Shown in pieces: positions 15,875 to 23,185 of a stretch of DNA of 64,000 nucleotides. The notes under the pieces were generated by a model, which was not told where the DNA came from, did no database searches, and saw only the letters and a program-made list of their open reading frames with translations. The number at the start of each line of letters is the position of its first letter. Positions within the stretch are counted from its first letter, which is position 1. The DNA lies in NCBI GenBank assembly GCA_017398725.1, contig JAFQFA010000004.1, forward strand, positions 1-64,000, in the 5' to 3' direction. Source of the DNA: Oscillospiraceae bacterium. Its GTDB lineage: Bacteria > Bacillota > Clostridia > Oscillospirales > Oscillospiraceae. A program made the translations under genes and the position numbers.

Positions 15875-15911
15875 CTCCTTCCAAGGGGCGGTAGGCCCGA
15901 GTAGGAAGGAG
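15875..15911 (-). terminator. Terminator after rpsT
   Basis: CTCCTTCC and GGAAGGAG enclose a 21-base loop that itself can pair (GGGC/GCCC); TTTTTT follows on the minus strand. Confidence 0.8.
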
Positions 15912-15930
15912 ATATTTTCAGAGAATGTGA

Positions 15931-16194
15931 TTAGGCCAGCTTGTTCAGCTGCAGGGTCATGCTGCTCTTCTTGCGGGCAGCAGTATTCTTGTGCAGAATA
16001 CCCTTGGTGACAGCCTTGTCAACGATGATGATAGCGTCCTTGTAAGCAACCTCGGCAGCGGCGCGATCACCGGCAGCCACAGCAGCCTCATACTTTTTGA
16101 TGGTGGACTTCATCTCGGACTTGTCAGCCTTGTTCTTCTCGTAAGCAACCTTGGAACGGATGACATCCTTCTTAGAGGACTTGATATTGGGCAT
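15931..16194 (-). CDS. rpsT: 30S ribosomal protein S20
   Basis: S20 is an 87-residue basic helical protein that binds 16S rRNA. It starts MPNIKSSKKDVIRSKVAYEKNKADKS and ends TLQLNKLA, with the conserved KGILHKNTAARKKS near the C-terminus. It is a single-gene transcript with its own promoter (16236-16264) and terminator. Confidence 0.96.
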   Translation of the reverse strand: MPNIKSSKKDVIRSKVAYEKNKADKSEMKSTIKKYEAAVAAGDRAAAEVAYKDAIIIVDKAVTKGILHKNTAARKKSSMTLQLNKLA

Positions 16195-16235
16195 GATTAC
16201 ACCTCCTGTTCTAGTTCTAGTTCACGCAGATATTG

Positions 16236-16264
16236 ATTTTAGCACGCATTTTCAATAAAATCAA
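16236..16264 (-). promoter_or_regulatory. rpsT promoter
   Basis: Minus strand TTGATT, 17 bases, TAAAAT. Confidence 0.65.
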
Positions 16265-16790
16265 TACCTTTTTTTAAAAAAATTGCAGCTACAGCCAAAA
16301 GACCTGTCAAGCCCCAATTTTTTGGACAGAAAATTGGTCATGTCAACATGTTGCATAACAAAAAAGTGCGAAGTTTGGCGAAGGTTGCGGAAATTAGTTA
16401 TGTAAACTAAAATGCATAAAAACAAGGCATTGCCGCGAGTGGGTGTGTTTGTGGAAAACCCTGTGGATAATGTGGAAAAGTAAAGGATTCCAACAGGGAA
16501 ATTCCTGAAAACCGGGGGTGAGTCCCTTATTTTTTGTGAATAACGGCATGTATAACCTTTGGCAAAAGGGCTTTGTTTTCGTGTTATGTCGCCAAGGGAA
16601 TCTCCTGAAAAACAAGCCTGATTTTGTAAGAAAAGTTGGCAAAACCGGAGAGTGACCCCTTTTTTGTCTGCCGGAGCAGGGAAAATATAAAAAATATTTG
16701 TGAAAATTCAACAAATTTTTCCGGTATGGATTTCCGGCGGGGGGAAATACTGTTTTTGCGTTACACCATCACAAAAGCAGGAGGGACCCC
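16265..16790. other. Long gene-free region between rpsT and sigG
   Basis: About 525 AT-rich bases carry no credible gene. Visible structure: a cluster of DnaA-box-like nonamers (16450-16479, plus one at 16535-16543) and an imperfect direct repeat of about 28 bases with core AAACCGG and a CCC-T-run tail (16509-16538 and 16642-16667). A forespore sigma promoter for sigG is expected close to 16700-16780, but I could not fix one with confidence. Confidence 0.6.
16450..16479 (+). promoter_or_regulatory. Cluster of three DnaA-box-like sites
   Basis: TGTGGAAAA (16450-16458), TGTGGATAA (16462-16470, an exact DnaA box) and TGTGGAAAA (16471-16479) lie in one orientation. A fourth relaxed match TGTGAATAA is at 16535-16543. 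Confidence 0.5.
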
Positions 16791-17570
16791 ATGCAGGGAA
16801 AAGTAGAGATCTGCGGTGTTAATACCGCCCGGCTGAATGTTCTTTCTCAGGTAGAGATGGACACACTGTTGCAGCGCGCTGCCCAAGGGGATCGGGATGC
16901 CCGGCAAAAGCTGATCGAAGGCAATTTGCGGCTGGTGCTTTCCGTGATCCAGCGCTTCGATAAGCGGGGGGAGAGTCCGGATGATTTGTTTCAGGTAGGC
17001 TGCATTGGCCTTATGAAGGCCATCAATAATTTTGATCCCACCAAGCAGGTGCGCTTTTCCACTTATGGCGTTCCTATGATCGCCGGGGAGGTGCGCCGAT
17101 ATTTGCGGGATAATTCCGCCATCCGGGTATCCCGGTCCATTCGGGATGTGGCCTATCGGGTGCTCCAATGCAAGGAAGCACTGGTGGCGAAAATGGGCAG
17201 AGAACCGACCTTGGAGGAACTGGCCGGTGCGTTGGAATTGCCCCGGGAGGATGTGGCGGAGGCGCTGGATGCGGTATGCGCGCCTATCAGCCTGTATGAT
17301 CCGGTGTATGCCGACGGCGGCGATCCGTTGACGGTGATGGATCAGGTGGGCGATACCCGTAATACGGAGGAAGGGTGGATGGAGTCCATTGCCCTGCGTA
17401 CCGCCTTTCAGACCTTGGCACCCCGGGAAAAACAAATTTTAAGTCTGCGGTTTTACGATGGCAAGACCCAGATGGAAGTGGCAAAAATGGTGGGTATTTC
17501 GCAGGCGCAGGTATCCCGTTTGGAAAAGGGCGCCATTTCCAGCCTCCGCAAAGCAGTCAGTATCAGCTGA
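16791..17570 (+). CDS. sigG: RNA polymerase sporulation sigma factor SigG
   Basis: The 259-residue protein is a sigma-70 family factor of the F/G type. The N-terminal KVEICGVNTARLNVLSQVEM is the characteristic SigG tag; region 2 contains GNLRLVLSVIQRF, DDLFQVGCIGLMKAINNFDP and FSTYGVPMIAGEVRRYLRD; region 4 contains LAPREKQILSLRFYDGKTQMEVAKMVGISQAQVSRLEK. It directs late forespore transcription during sporulation. The ATG at 16791 follows CAGGAGGGA. In many spore formers sigG follows spoIIGA-sigE, but here rpsT lies upstream and sigE is not in the window. Confidence 0.95.
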   Translation: MQGKVEICGVNTARLNVLSQVEMDTLLQRAAQGDRDARQKLIEGNLRLVLSVIQRFDKRGESPDDLFQVGCIGLMKAINNFDPTKQVRFSTYGVPMIAGEVRRYLRDNSAIRVSRSIRDVAYRVLQCKEALVAKMGREPTLEELAGALELPREDVAEALDAVCAPISLYDPVYADGGDPLTVMDQVGDTRNTEEGWMESIALRTAFQTLAPREKQILSLRFYDGKTQMEVAKMVGISQAQVSRLEKGAISSLRKAVSIS

Positions 17571-17653
17571 ATTTCAATTTATCAAGGCGTTCTTTCGCGG
17601 GGAGGGGCATTCCCTCCTTACGAATAGTCTGCAAGATAAATCAGAATGAGAAA

Positions 17654-17680
17654 GCCCGTAAGGCAGTGTGCCTTACGGGC
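17654..17680. terminator. Bidirectional terminator between sigG and trkH
   Basis: A perfect 12-bp stem GCCCGTAAGGCA around a 3-base loop, with T-rich flanks in both directions. A smaller GGAGGG/CCCTCC hairpin lies just upstream at about 17601-17617. Confidence 0.85.
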
Positions 17681-17685
17681 GTTTG

Positions 17686-19152
17686 TTATCTTTTCCGCCA
17701 AGAGTTGCGGGACAGCAGAACCAGAATGGGGAAGATCTCCAGACGGCCTGAAAGCATATCGATGCTTAAGATCAGCTTGGAAAAGTCGCTGTAGCCGCTG
17801 TAGTTACAGGCGGGACCCACACTTGCCAGACCGGGACCGATGTTATTAAAGCAGGCCAGCACAGCGGAAAGGTTGGTTTCCAGACTGAACCGGTCCAGAC
17901 TTACCAGCAGGAAGCTAAGGATCACAATGATCACATAGGCTGCAAGATAAGCGTTGGTATTGGAAACCACCCGCTCGTCTACGGTTTTTCCGCCGGAGCG
18001 GATCACCTGCACTTTTCTCGGATCCAACAACTGCCGGGTGTTGCGCCGCAGACTTTTGAAAAGCAGCAGCACCCGGGCGCATTTGATACCGCCGCCGGTG
18101 GAGCCGGCGCAGGCGCCGATGACCATCAGCAACAGCAGCAGCGCCTTGGAGATGCCGGGCCACAGGTCAAAATCCGTAGTGGCAAAGCCGGTGGTGGTCA
18201 TAATGGAGCTGACTTGGAAGGCGGCATGCCGCAGCGCCTCCCCGGCGGTGGGGTAAATTTGACGCATTTGCGTAAAAATATTGGCGGCAATGGCAACAGA
18301 ACAGCCGATGAACAGGCCTAAGTAAAGCCGCAGCTCTTCGTCCCGGAAAATGTTCTTGATTTTTCCCAGCAGAAGCAAATAGAAGCAGCTGAAATTGATG
18401 CCGAACAGGAGCATAAACACGGTGGTTACATTTTGAATGTAGGGACTGTAGGATGCCAAAGAATCATTGCGGATGCCAAAACCGCCGGTGCCGGCAGTGC
18501 CGAACGCGGTACACAGCGCTTCAAAAAAGCCCATGCCGCCCATGAGCAGAAAAACCACATTCAAGACGGTCAGGACGATATAGATCAGATACAGGATCGT
18601 GGCGGTCTGGCGCATTTTCGGTACCAGCTTGCCTACATCCGGACCGGGGCTTTCTGCCCGCATCAGGTGCAGGGTAAAGCCCTTTTCACCGCCTTCCGAG
18701 GGCGCCACTGCCAGCAAAAACACCAGCACGCCCATACCGCCCAGCCAGTGGCTGAAGCTGCGCCAGTACACAAGACCTTTGGACATGCTTTCAATATCCG
18801 CCACCACGGAGGCACCGGTGGTGGTAAAACCGGATACGGTTTCGAAAAACGCATCGATAAACCGAGGGATCTCCCGGCTGAATACAAAGGGCAGACAGCC
18901 CAAAAGACTCAAAGCGATCCAGCCAAGCCCCACGCATATCAAACCGTCCCGGGCACTGAAGAGCCGCCCGGCTTTTCTGCACAGCAGGAACAGAATGCCG
19001 GCCAGCGCCAGCGTGATGCCGATGGTGTACAAAAAGCCCAGCATGGCACCGGTCTCCCGGCAAAAGGCGCTGATCAGCAGCGGCGGGAGCATAAACAGGG
19101 CTTCGATGGTTATGATCTGGGAAATGAATTTTCCCGTCATTTTATAATTCAT
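17686..19152 (-). CDS. trkH: Potassium uptake protein TrkH/KtrB type
   Basis: This 488-residue membrane protein is the pore subunit of a Trk/Ktr potassium channel-transporter. Four pore loops are seen: SGFTTTGAS, FGTAGTGGFGIRN, SSIMTTTGFATTD and FNNIGPGLASVG, each carrying the selectivity-filter glycine, with about ten hydrophobic helices. It is encoded 9 bases after trkA, its cytosolic gating subunit, on the same message. Confidence 0.95.
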   Translation of the reverse strand: MNYKMTGKFISQIITIEALFMLPPLLISAFCRETGAMLGFLYTIGITLALAGILFLLCRKAGRLFSARDGLICVGLGWIALSLLGCLPFVFSREIPRFIDAFFETVSGFTTTGASVVADIESMSKGLVYWRSFSHWLGGMGVLVFLLAVAPSEGGEKGFTLHLMRAESPGPDVGKLVPKMRQTATILYLIYIVLTVLNVVFLLMGGMGFFEALCTAFGTAGTGGFGIRNDSLASYSPYIQNVTTVFMLLFGINFSCFYLLLLGKIKNIFRDEELRLYLGLFIGCSVAIAANIFTQMRQIYPTAGEALRHAAFQVSSIMTTTGFATTDFDLWPGISKALLLLLMVIGACAGSTGGGIKCARVLLLFKSLRRNTRQLLDPRKVQVIRSGGKTVDERVVSNTNAYLAAYVIIVILSFLLVSLDRFSLETNLSAVLACFNNIGPGLASVGPACNYSGYSDFSKLILSIDMLSGRLEIFPILVLLSRNSWRKR

Positions 19153-19161
19153 AGGGCTACC

Positions 19162-20517
19162 TCAGGCGAAGATATCGTTGATCTGCTTCAGAACGCCCCG
19201 GCCGGAGGTAACCACCACAACGGTATCGCCCTCGGTAAAGACACTGTCGCCGTTTGGAATCTCGGTGTTGGCACCGTGGGTGATGCTGGCGATCAGCACA
19301 TTGCTGCGCAGTTTCAGCTTTTTCAAGGGCAGATCCCGATTACGGGTAGAGCTGTCCACCAAAAACTCCACCGCTTCCACCTGTCCGTCGGCGATGGTGT
19401 GCAGGGAAATAGCAGCGCCGGTCTGATTTTGCATGGCCCGGACGTAGCGGACGATGTCGTTGCTGCAAAGCTCCTTGGGACAGATCACACTGCCCAGCGG
19501 CAGGGTATCTGCAAAGCCGTTATCGCCCCGGCTGATCTTCGTGATCACCTGCGGCATACCCAGCTTGTCGGCATACAGGGCGGTAATGATGTTGGTTTCG
19601 TCCATACCGGTCAGGCAGGCCACCGCATCTACTTCCCGGATGCCCTGACTTTCCAGCGTCTGTTGAGAACTGCAGTCAGCCCGGCAAACGGTGGCACCCG
19701 GCAAAAGCTCTGCCAGCTCCACGCACCGGTTGTAGTCCCGGTCCAGAATCTTGACGGAGATGTTGTCATCTTCCAAAAGCTTTGCCAGATAGAAGCTGAC
19801 CCGGCCGCCGCCGCAAATGAGTACTTTCCGCACCCGGCGGGTAATGATGCCTAAGTTTTTCAGCAGCACCGTCAGATGGGCGGTGGGGGCAGTAACGAAG
19901 ATCCGGTCGCCGCTGCGCAGCACAAAATTGCCGCTGGGCGCCACCGCTTCGCCGTTGCGCAGTACGGCGCAAACCAGCACCCGGCATTTGACGATACCGC
20001 TCATCTCGCTCAGGGATACATCCTTCAGCTTGCTCTGCTCATCGATCCGCAGTTCCACGATCTCGACCCGGCCCTTGGCAAAGGTATCCCGGCGCAAAAA
20101 GCCGGGGTATTTGAGCAGCCGTTCGATTTCCGCGGCGGCCCGTTTCTCCGGGTTGACGGTCAGGGACAGCGGGAAGATCTCCGGCATGGTCATAACCTGC
20201 TCAGCGTACTCCGGTCGGCGGATCCGGGCAATGGTATGGATGCTTTTATTGACACCGTGGGCGGTCATACAGCACAGAAGATTCACCTCATCCGCATCCG
20301 CGGCGGCAATCAGAAGATCGGCTTTTTTGACGCCGGCTTCCAGCAGAATCTTCTTGGAAGCACAGTTGCCGCATACGGCCATAGCATCGCAGCGCTCCAA
20401 GGCGGATTCCAGTACCCGGGCGTTTGTATCGATCAGAGTGATGTCGTGACCTTCTGCGATCAGCTGCCGGGCCAGCGTGAGGCCGGTTTTGCCGGTGCCG
20501 GCGATGATGATATCCAT
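19162..20517 (-). CDS. trkA: Trk potassium transport system NAD-binding protein TrkA
   Basis: The 451-residue cytosolic regulator has two RCK repeats. Each begins with a Rossmann motif: IIAGTGKTGLTLARQLIAEGHDI (residues 3-25) and VLICGGGRVSFYLAKLLEDD (about residue 227 on), each followed by a TrkA-C domain. It senses NAD(H) or nucleotides and gates TrkH, encoded 9 bases downstream. Its promoter takes its -35 from the end of a truncated dispersed repeat. Confidence 0.94.
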   Translation of the reverse strand: MDIIIAGTGKTGLTLARQLIAEGHDITLIDTNARVLESALERCDAMAVCGNCASKKILLEAGVKKADLLIAAADADEVNLLCCMTAHGVNKSIHTIARIRRPEYAEQVMTMPEIFPLSLTVNPEKRAAAEIERLLKYPGFLRRDTFAKGRVEIVELRIDEQSKLKDVSLSEMSGIVKCRVLVCAVLRNGEAVAPSGNFVLRSGDRIFVTAPTAHLTVLLKNLGIITRRVRKVLICGGGRVSFYLAKLLEDDNISVKILDRDYNRCVELAELLPGATVCRADCSSQQTLESQGIREVDAVACLTGMDETNIITALYADKLGMPQVITKISRGDNGFADTLPLGSVICPKELCSNDIVRYVRAMQNQTGAAISLHTIADGQVEAVEFLVDSSTRNRDLPLKKLKLRSNVLIASITHGANTEIPNGDSVFTEGDTVVVVTSGRGVLKQINDIFA

Positions 20518-20546
20518 AGCACCCTCCTGTTTTGGAAATTTTGACT

Positions 20547-20575
20547 ATTATAACAAAGATACATATAAAATGCAA
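20547..20575 (-). promoter_or_regulatory. trkA promoter using a repeat end as -35
   Basis: Minus strand TTGCAT, 17 bases, TATAAT. The TTGCA is the outward end of the repeat piece at 20571-20620. Confidence 0.75.
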
Positions 20576-20620
20576 ATTCCAATTTGAAGCGCCCTTGTGC
20601 TTCCGGCTGGAATGCGTCTT
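20571..20620 (-). repeat. Truncated copy (C) of the MITE-like repeat
   Basis: TGCAAATTCCAATTTGAAGCGC matches the reverse complement of the right end of copy A. A shortened interior follows (TGCTTCCGGCTGG, AATGCG) before similarity fades. Confidence 0.6.
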
Positions 20621-20734
20621 TCAGCAAAGCTGAAAGTCTGTTTTAAATCAATTTATTTGCCTTGTTTGTTGAAATTTGATATGATAAAAATTGAGAAAAG
20701 GGAATCAAAAGTTGCAAATATGAATATTCGCATA

Positions 20735-20762
20735 TTGCGTTTTGCGGAGATCGCTGTATAAT
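20735..20762 (+). promoter_or_regulatory. Promoter of the ceramidase-like lipoprotein gene
   Basis: TTGCGT, 16 bases, TATAAT. An imperfect palindrome centred on AATATT (about 20719-20736) lies just upstream and touches the -35. Confidence 0.6.
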
Positions 20763-20797
20763 TTATTTAGACGGATCCCATGAAAGGAGAAAACACG

Positions 20798-22192
20798 ATG
20801 AAGAAACTGATTTGTATGACCTTGGCGCTGAGCATTCTTCTGGGTCTGTGCGCCTGCGCCGGTTCCGGAGATGCCGGAAAAGAACAGAAACCTGCTTTGG
20901 AGGCCGGTTTCGGCAGAGAGAATATTACCCCCTCTTTCCCGGTGGGTATGGGCGGCTACTCTGACGCGGAGACCCGCAAGTCCGGCACGGTGCTGGATCC
21001 TATTTACACCACCTGTGTGGCGTTTAAAGAAGGCGAAAAGACCATTCTGATCTACACTGTGGACGTGTGTGGCCTGAGCGACGCAGTGATGGAAATAATG
21101 CGCGCCCAGATCTCCAATATTACCCGTGTGCCTAATGAGCATATCTTCATTGGTGCAACCCATACCCACAGCGCCCCTGCCTACGGCAGTGACAAGGCAT
21201 GGGATAAGCTATTCCTTGATGCCGCTTCCAATGCCGGCTTAAGTGCCATCGCAGATTTGGCTCCCATCAAGATGGAGACTGCCACCGCTACCTTGGAGAA
21301 CATGAACTTTGTCCGTCACTATCTGATGAACGACGGTACATACTACGGCTCCAACTTTGGCTCCACCGCCAGCGGCTTCAAAGCCCACGCCCTGCCTTAT
21401 GCAGACCGGCAGCTGATCCTTTTGAAGCTGGACCGGGAAACGAAGAAGGATATTCTGATGGTCAACTGGCAGGCCCACCCCGCAGCTGCTGCCCGGCAGG
21501 TGGATTACACCGGCGTTTCCGCTGACTTTGTGGGACATACCCGCAATAAGCTGGAAAATGAGACCGGCATGTTTGTGGCCTATTATACCGGTGCTGCCGG
21601 CAATACCAACCCCCGCAGCCTGATCGAATCCGAAAACACCAATAATAATACCAACTATCAGGAGTACGGCAAGACCTTGGCAACCAAGGTTATGGACGCG
21701 ATTCCCAGTCTGACCCCTGTGGAAGTTTCCGGCATCCAGACGGCCCGTATCGCGTTTGCGGCGGAAGTGGACCATAGCTGGGATGATAAGCTTGCGGAAG
21801 CCAACGAGGTCTATTTTTTGTGGAAGTCTGAGGGCAAGGTGAAGGGGGATGCACTGGGCGCTACCTACGGCTTTACCTCTTCTTATCAGGCCCGGGCGAT
21901 CCGCACCCGTGCTTCCTTGCCTGCTACCCAGAACCGGGAAATGCGGGCCTTCCGGGTTGGCCCCATCGGCTTTACCACCGGCACTTACGAGATGTACAGC
22001 GACCATGCCGAATATGTGAAGGAGAAATCCCCCTTTGATATTACCTTCGTGATCACCGGCTGCTCCGGCTACATTGGCAACGAGGCTTCCTATAAGTACC
22101 GCAGCTACGAGACCGATACCGGCATGTATGTCAGCGGTACCGGCGAGAAGATGGCAGAAAAGTATGTAGAGCTTCTGAACGCCGTGAAATAA
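20798..22192 (+). CDS. Neutral ceramidase-like lipoprotein
   Basis: The 464-residue protein has a lipoprotein signal (LLGLCACAG, likely lipidated Cys near residue 18) and then a domain resembling the N-terminal part of neutral/alkaline ceramidases: FGRENITP, GMGGYSDAETRKSG, the metal-site motif GATHTHSAP and NWQAHP. Full ceramidases are much longer and carry an extra C-terminal domain absent here. At the expected nucleophile motif (GDxSPN-type in known ceramidases) this protein reads AAGNTNPRS, with Asn in place of Ser, so the activity may differ. A cytosolic paralogue is encoded at 40893. Start: ATG with AAAGGAG. Confidence 0.8.
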   Translation: MKKLICMTLALSILLGLCACAGSGDAGKEQKPALEAGFGRENITPSFPVGMGGYSDAETRKSGTVLDPIYTTCVAFKEGEKTILIYTVDVCGLSDAVMEIMRAQISNITRVPNEHIFIGATHTHSAPAYGSDKAWDKLFLDAASNAGLSAIADLAPIKMETATATLENMNFVRHYLMNDGTYYGSNFGSTASGFKAHALPYADRQLILLKLDRETKKDILMVNWQAHPAAAARQVDYTGVSADFVGHTRNKLENETGMFVAYYTGAAGNTNPRSLIESENTNNNTNYQEYGKTLATKVMDAIPSLTPVEVSGIQTARIAFAAEVDHSWDDKLAEANEVYFLWKSEGKVKGDALGATYGFTSSYQARAIRTRASLPATQNREMRAFRVGPIGFTTGTYEMYSDHAEYVKEKSPFDITFVITGCSGYIGNEASYKYRSYETDTGMYVSGTGEKMAEKYVELLNAVK

Positions 22193-22206
22193 TTTCATAC
22201 CCTGTA

Positions 22207-22234
22207 AACCGGGCAGCCAGCAGGCTGCCCGGTT
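22207..22234 (+). terminator. Terminator-like hairpin after the ceramidase-like gene
   Basis: AACCGGGCAGCC and GGCTGCCCGGTT form a perfect 12-bp stem; the following tract (CTTGCTTA) is only weakly U-rich. Confidence 0.7.
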
Positions 22235-22243
22235 CTTGCTTAA

Positions 22244-22437
22244 AAATCCCAATTTATCGGGCGGCAGTGCCACCGGACAAAGCGTGCACAGTGCATGCAT
22301 AATCGTTACTGCCTCAAAAAAAGTGTTGGTCGACAACTGTTTTTCGATACCGGGCGCAATCAGGATGCGTATCGTCTACCACCGGCTGGCGCACGCATTG
22401 CGGTGAAGCGCGCTTGCGCTTCAAATTGAAATTTGCA
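22244..22437 (+). repeat. MITE-like dispersed repeat, copy A
   Basis: A 194-bp element with ends AAATCCCAATTT and AAATTGAAATTT in inverted orientation and no coding capacity. It matches the reverse complement of copy B (9058-9246) along most of its length. The right end supplies the -35 TTGCAT for the two-component operon. Confidence 0.75.
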
Positions 22438-22461
22438 TAATACCGGCAAAAGTGTTATAAT
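22433..22461 (+). promoter_or_regulatory. Promoter of the two-component operon
   Basis: TTGCAT (in the repeat end), 17 bases, TATAAT. Confidence 0.78.
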
Positions 22462-22491
22462 GAGTATAACTATGAGAAAAGAGGAAATTGT

Positions 22492-23184
22492 ATGTACAAT
22501 ATCCTGATATGCGACGATCAGCCGGACATCGTCAATGCCCTGAAAATCTACTTAAGACCGGAAAACTATGGCCTGTATACGGCATCGAACGGCGAGGAGG
22601 CACTCCGGTGCCTTTCCCAAAACGATATCCACCTGATCCTGATGGATATTATGATGCCGAAAATGGATGGCCTTACCGCAACTGCCCGGATCCGGGAATT
22701 TTCCAATGTGCCCATTATTTTGCTGACAGCCAAATCGGAAACAGAGGATATGGTGCATGGCTTAAATACCGGTGCGGACGATTATATTACCAAGCCCTTT
22801 GTGCCGGCGGAAGTGCTGGCACGGGTGCGCTCCCAGCTGCGCCGGTACGACCGGCTGGGCAGCCGCAATCAGTCTGCCCGGGAATTACAGGTGGGGAGCA
22901 TTACCCTCAACGATGTGACCAAGACCGCTGCCGTTGACGGCCAGCCGGTGGCCTTAACGCCCATTGAATACAGCATTTTAAAGCTTTTAATGGAAAGCCC
23001 GGGAAAGGTCTATTCCACCAAAGCCCTTTATGAAGCGGTGTGGCAGGAAGAGGCCATCGGCAGTGAGGGCGCGGTGGCAGTGCATATCCGGCATTTGCGG
23101 GAGAAGATCGAGATCACCCCCTCAGAACCCAGATATTTAAAGGTGGTTTGGGGGCAAGGCTATAAGCTGGAGGGAGGAAGGTAG
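22492..23184 (+). CDS. OmpR/PhoB family response regulator
   Basis: The 230-residue regulator has a receiver domain (acidic pocket ICDDQPD, phospho-acceptor Asp52 in LILMDIMMPKMDG, KPF signature with Lys around residue 102) and a C-terminal winged helix (LTPIEYSILKLLMESPGKVYS, VHIRHLREKIE, LKVVWGQGYKLE). It is encoded one base before its histidine kinase. The target genes are unknown; neighbours do not reveal the stimulus. Confidence 0.95.
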   Translation: MYNILICDDQPDIVNALKIYLRPENYGLYTASNGEEALRCLSQNDIHLILMDIMMPKMDGLTATARIREFSNVPIILLTAKSETEDMVHGLNTGADDYITKPFVPAEVLARVRSQLRRYDRLGSRNQSARELQVGSITLNDVTKTAAVDGQPVALTPIEYSILKLLMESPGKVYSTKALYEAVWQEEAIGSEGAVAVHIRHLREKIEITPSEPRYLKVVWGQGYKLEGGR

Positions 23185-23185
23185 C

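Noticed and set aside
16265-16790. Chromosome replication origin in the rpsT-sigG gap
   Set aside because: DnaA-like boxes are present but dnaA, dnaN and rpmH are not nearby and no AT-rich unwinding triplets were recognised.
18433-19854. A 473-codon plus-strand frame opposite trkH and trkA
   Set aside because: Antisense shadow; His/Gln-rich product without domains and no ribosome site.
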